From contig JAAYEK010000067.1 in the NCBI GenBank assembly GCA_012728785.1, positions 1 through 34,032 of the forward strand: a stretch of 34,032 nucleotides of DNA, read 5' to 3'. Below the pieces are notes generated by a model. It had not been told where the DNA came from, ran no database searches, and saw only the letters and a list, made by a program, of their open reading frames with translations. This DNA is from Bacillota bacterium. Its GTDB lineage: Bacteria > Bacillota > UBA4882 > UBA8346. A program made the translations under genes and the position numbers. Every line of letters begins with the position of its first letter. Within the stretch, counting starts at the first letter, position 1. This document shows positions 33,087-34,032 of this stretch, piece after piece.

Positions 33087-33115
33087 TTGTATTTTACGAA
33101 ATTTTAGGATACAAT
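33087..33115 (+). promoter_or_regulatory. Promoter and possible operator of the toxin-antitoxin pair
   Basis: TTGTAT at 33087-33092 and TACAAT at 33110-33115 are 17 bases apart, about 30 bases before the antitoxin ATG. GTAAAAT (33074-33080) and ATTTTAC (33091-33097) form an inverted repeat straddling the -35, a natural place for antitoxin binding. Confidence 0.6.
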
Positions 33116-33144
33116 AATAACAGCAAACCTTGGAGGTGTTCGGG

Positions 33145-33393
33145 ATGCCCAATATTAAACCTGTTTCCGATTTAAGAAACTATAACGATGTACTCCGTTC
33201 CTGCCAAGTCGGGGAACCTGTATTTTTAACTAAAAACGGCCGAGGCCGCTATGTACTTTTGGATATGCGGGAATACGAAAGACAACAAGCGGTGATTAAA
33301 CTTCTTTCAAAGCTCTCCGAAGCGGAAGATGCGATTAAAACCGGAGAGGAATGGAGATCCCTTGAAGACCTTAAGAAACTACTGGAGGTTTAA
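33145..33393 (+). CDS. Phd/YefM-type antitoxin
   Basis: 82 residues, with ATG at 33145 chosen because GGAGGTG stands six bases upstream; the TTG at 33130 would add five residues. The N-terminal half is a Phd/YefM fold: IKPVSDLRNYNDVLRSCQVG, then PVFLTKNGRGRYVLLDMREYE, which dimerises and binds the operator. The C-terminal part (AEDAIKTGEEWRSLEDLKKL) is the flexible helix that would wrap around the toxin. The toxin gene follows after two bases. Such pairs repress their own promoter. Confidence 0.9.
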   Translation: MPNIKPVSDLRNYNDVLRSCQVGEPVFLTKNGRGRYVLLDMREYERQQAVIKLLSKLSEAEDAIKTGEEWRSLEDLKKLLEV

Positions 33394-33395
33394 GG

Positions 33396-33725
33396 GTGAA
33401 ACGCAAAATTAGAATTAATCCAATAGCAATTTCGGATATATTGGAAATAAAAGCCTATATCTTTGAGGATCATCCTGGGGCAGCCGTGAAGTTTGGAAAC
33501 GATATTTATTCAAAAATAGAGGAGTTAGCTGATTTCCCTGAAATGGGACCCCGTCTCGGAACGAGGACCAATTTAAAAACCGATTACCGCTACATAATAT
33601 GCGGTAATTATCTTATTTTTTATAAAATAGAGGCTGAATTTGTCTCGATTTACAGAGTCCTAAATGGAGTTAGAGATTATATGTCCGTTCTTTTCGAAGT
33701 GGAGTTTACCGGGGATACAAATTGA
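33396..33725 (+). CDS. RelE/ParE-family toxin
   Basis: GTG start two bases after the antitoxin stop. 109 residues: INPIAISDILEIKAYIFEDH, then AAVKFGNDIYSKIEELADFP, EMGPRLGTRTNLKTDYRYII, then GNYLIFYKIE and YRVLNGVRDYMSVLF. This is the pattern of ParE/RelE-like toxins encoded after YefM-type antitoxins. Whether it cleaves mRNA (RelE-like) or attacks gyrase (ParE-like) cannot be told from sequence alone; the RDY near the C-terminus is common to both. It appears intact. Confidence 0.9.
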   Translation: MKRKIRINPIAISDILEIKAYIFEDHPGAAVKFGNDIYSKIEELADFPEMGPRLGTRTNLKTDYRYIICGNYLIFYKIEAEFVSIYRVLNGVRDYMSVLFEVEFTGDTN

Positions 33726-33795
33726 GTTATTAAACGTCAGATTAAGGTACAAGTGAACAAGATTTCCTAAACTAATAGATGTAAAGAACGAACCC

Positions 33796-33835
33796 TCCAT
33801 CTTGCTTCCTCCCTGAAGGGAGGAACGAAGGTGGA
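33796..33835. repeat. Long imperfect hairpin (19-base arms)
   Basis: Bases 33796-33814 and 33817-33835 are complementary at 16 of 19 positions plus one G-U, with a GA loop. The inner TTCCTCCCT/AGGGAGGAA is a perfect nine-pair stem. The right arm contains GGGAGG, a ribosome binding site for the GTG at 33831. It could be a REP-like element or could hide that site in mRNA. Confidence 0.65.
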
Positions 33836-34032
33836 TCAGGTATGTTCCTATAAAGGTTCTTGCGGGGAATATGTTGGATTACAGCTGATTCCATTTAGTC
33901 TTCGGAGGGTAAAAATTAGTCTCGGGAGAGTTCCGATTAGTCTTCGGAGGGTAAAAATTAGTCTCGGGAGAGTTCCGATTAGTCTTCGGAGGGTAAAAAT
34001 TAGTCTCGGGAGAGTTCCATTTAGTCTTCGGA
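33831..34032 (+). CDS. Possible repeat-protein ORF running off the right edge
   Basis: GTG at 33831 with GGGAGG seven bases upstream opens a frame that stays open to the window end. After VDQVCSYKGSCGEYVGLQLI it becomes a 14-residue repeat, SLRRVKISLGRVPI, three times. The repeat length (42 bases) keeps frame. On the opposite strand two frames are also open through the repeats (one reading PKTNRNSPETNFYP), so coding is unproven on either strand. No known family; it may be noncoding. Confidence 0.25.
   Translation, partial: MDQVCSYKGSCGEYVGLQLIPFSLRRVKISLGRVPISLRRVKISLGRVPISLRRVKISLGRVPFSLR
33895..34032. repeat. 42-bp tandem repeat made of two 21-bp half units
   Basis: Half unit A is TTAGTCTTCGGAGGGTAAAA plus a further A; half unit B is TTAGTCTCGGGAGAGTTCCG plus a final A. 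They alternate A-B from 33895: A at 33895, 33937, 33979 and 34021; B at 33916, 33958 and 34000. Copies are identical except that the last B ends AT instead of GA. The two halves share TTAGTCT and a GGGAGAG/GGAGGG core. The array continues beyond the window. Confidence 0.95.

Noticed and set aside
33895..34032. CRISPR array
   Set aside because: Both the repeated and the intervening 21-base blocks are identical from copy to copy, so there are no unique spacers, and no cas gene is nearby.

Overview
The window looks like a chromosomal segment from a low-to-moderate G+C Bacillota (Firmicutes). The evidence is TTG and GTG starts behind strong AGGAGG-type ribosome binding sites, sigma-A promoters close to consensus, intrinsic terminators, a YwmB-like protein, type III pantothenate kinase, and a pst-phoU-phoPR cluster with Gram-positive-type Pho boxes. 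PstS has a signal peptide but no lipobox cysteine. That is unusual for a monoderm and could fit one of the diderm Firmicute lineages (inference only). No rRNA, tRNA or CRISPR array was seen.

Layout. (1) 1-4170 is a visibly A+T-rich accessory region. It holds the C-terminal part of a Cys/His cell-wall hydrolase, three genes for exported small proteins (a beta-propeller, a lipoprotein and a secreted protein), a decayed second copy of the propeller gene's 3' end, an orphan ORF, an ISL3 transposase fragment and a frameshifted relic. (2) 4209-16179 is a housekeeping core: YwmB-like protein, secreted protein, coaX-hflX-dusB plus an uncharacterised conserved gene, then greA-lysS behind a strong promoter and a structured leader. 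Convergent to these are a rhomboid-like/zinc-finger protein and an M50 peptidase. A PilZ protein follows, then a marR-fabF operon with an operator-like palindrome at its promoter. (3) 16492-27006 holds adenine deaminase and the phosphate module. pstS lies on the minus strand. It is separated from pstC-pstA-pstB-phoU-phoP-phoR on the plus strand by a decaying segment made of a YibE/F C-terminal fragment, a metallophosphoesterase lacking its catalytic histidine motif, and an IS3-type orfA. Both pstS and pstC carry direct repeats resembling PhoP boxes, so they probably remain one regulon. (4) 27233-34032 is accessory again: a large zinc-ribbon/TPR membrane protein, a SAP-domain ORF, a DUF3788-like gene with an in-frame zinc-ribbon tail after its stop, an MFS transporter, a DeoR C-terminal relic, a frameshifted gene, a YefM/ParE-type toxin-antitoxin pair, and a 42-bp tandem repeat running off the right edge.

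Working together: PhoR and PhoP sense phosphate and should drive pstS and pstCAB, with PhoU as the brake. The MarR protein probably autoregulates itself and fabF. The greA-lysS transcript appears to start at a consensus promoter about 255 bases upstream and to pass through mutually exclusive hairpins ending in a weak terminator, which is the best candidate here for an undescribed control element. The left edge could be a peptidoglycan-hydrolase effector with exported immunity proteins; that is a hypothesis built from gene order and export signals, not a demonstrated system.
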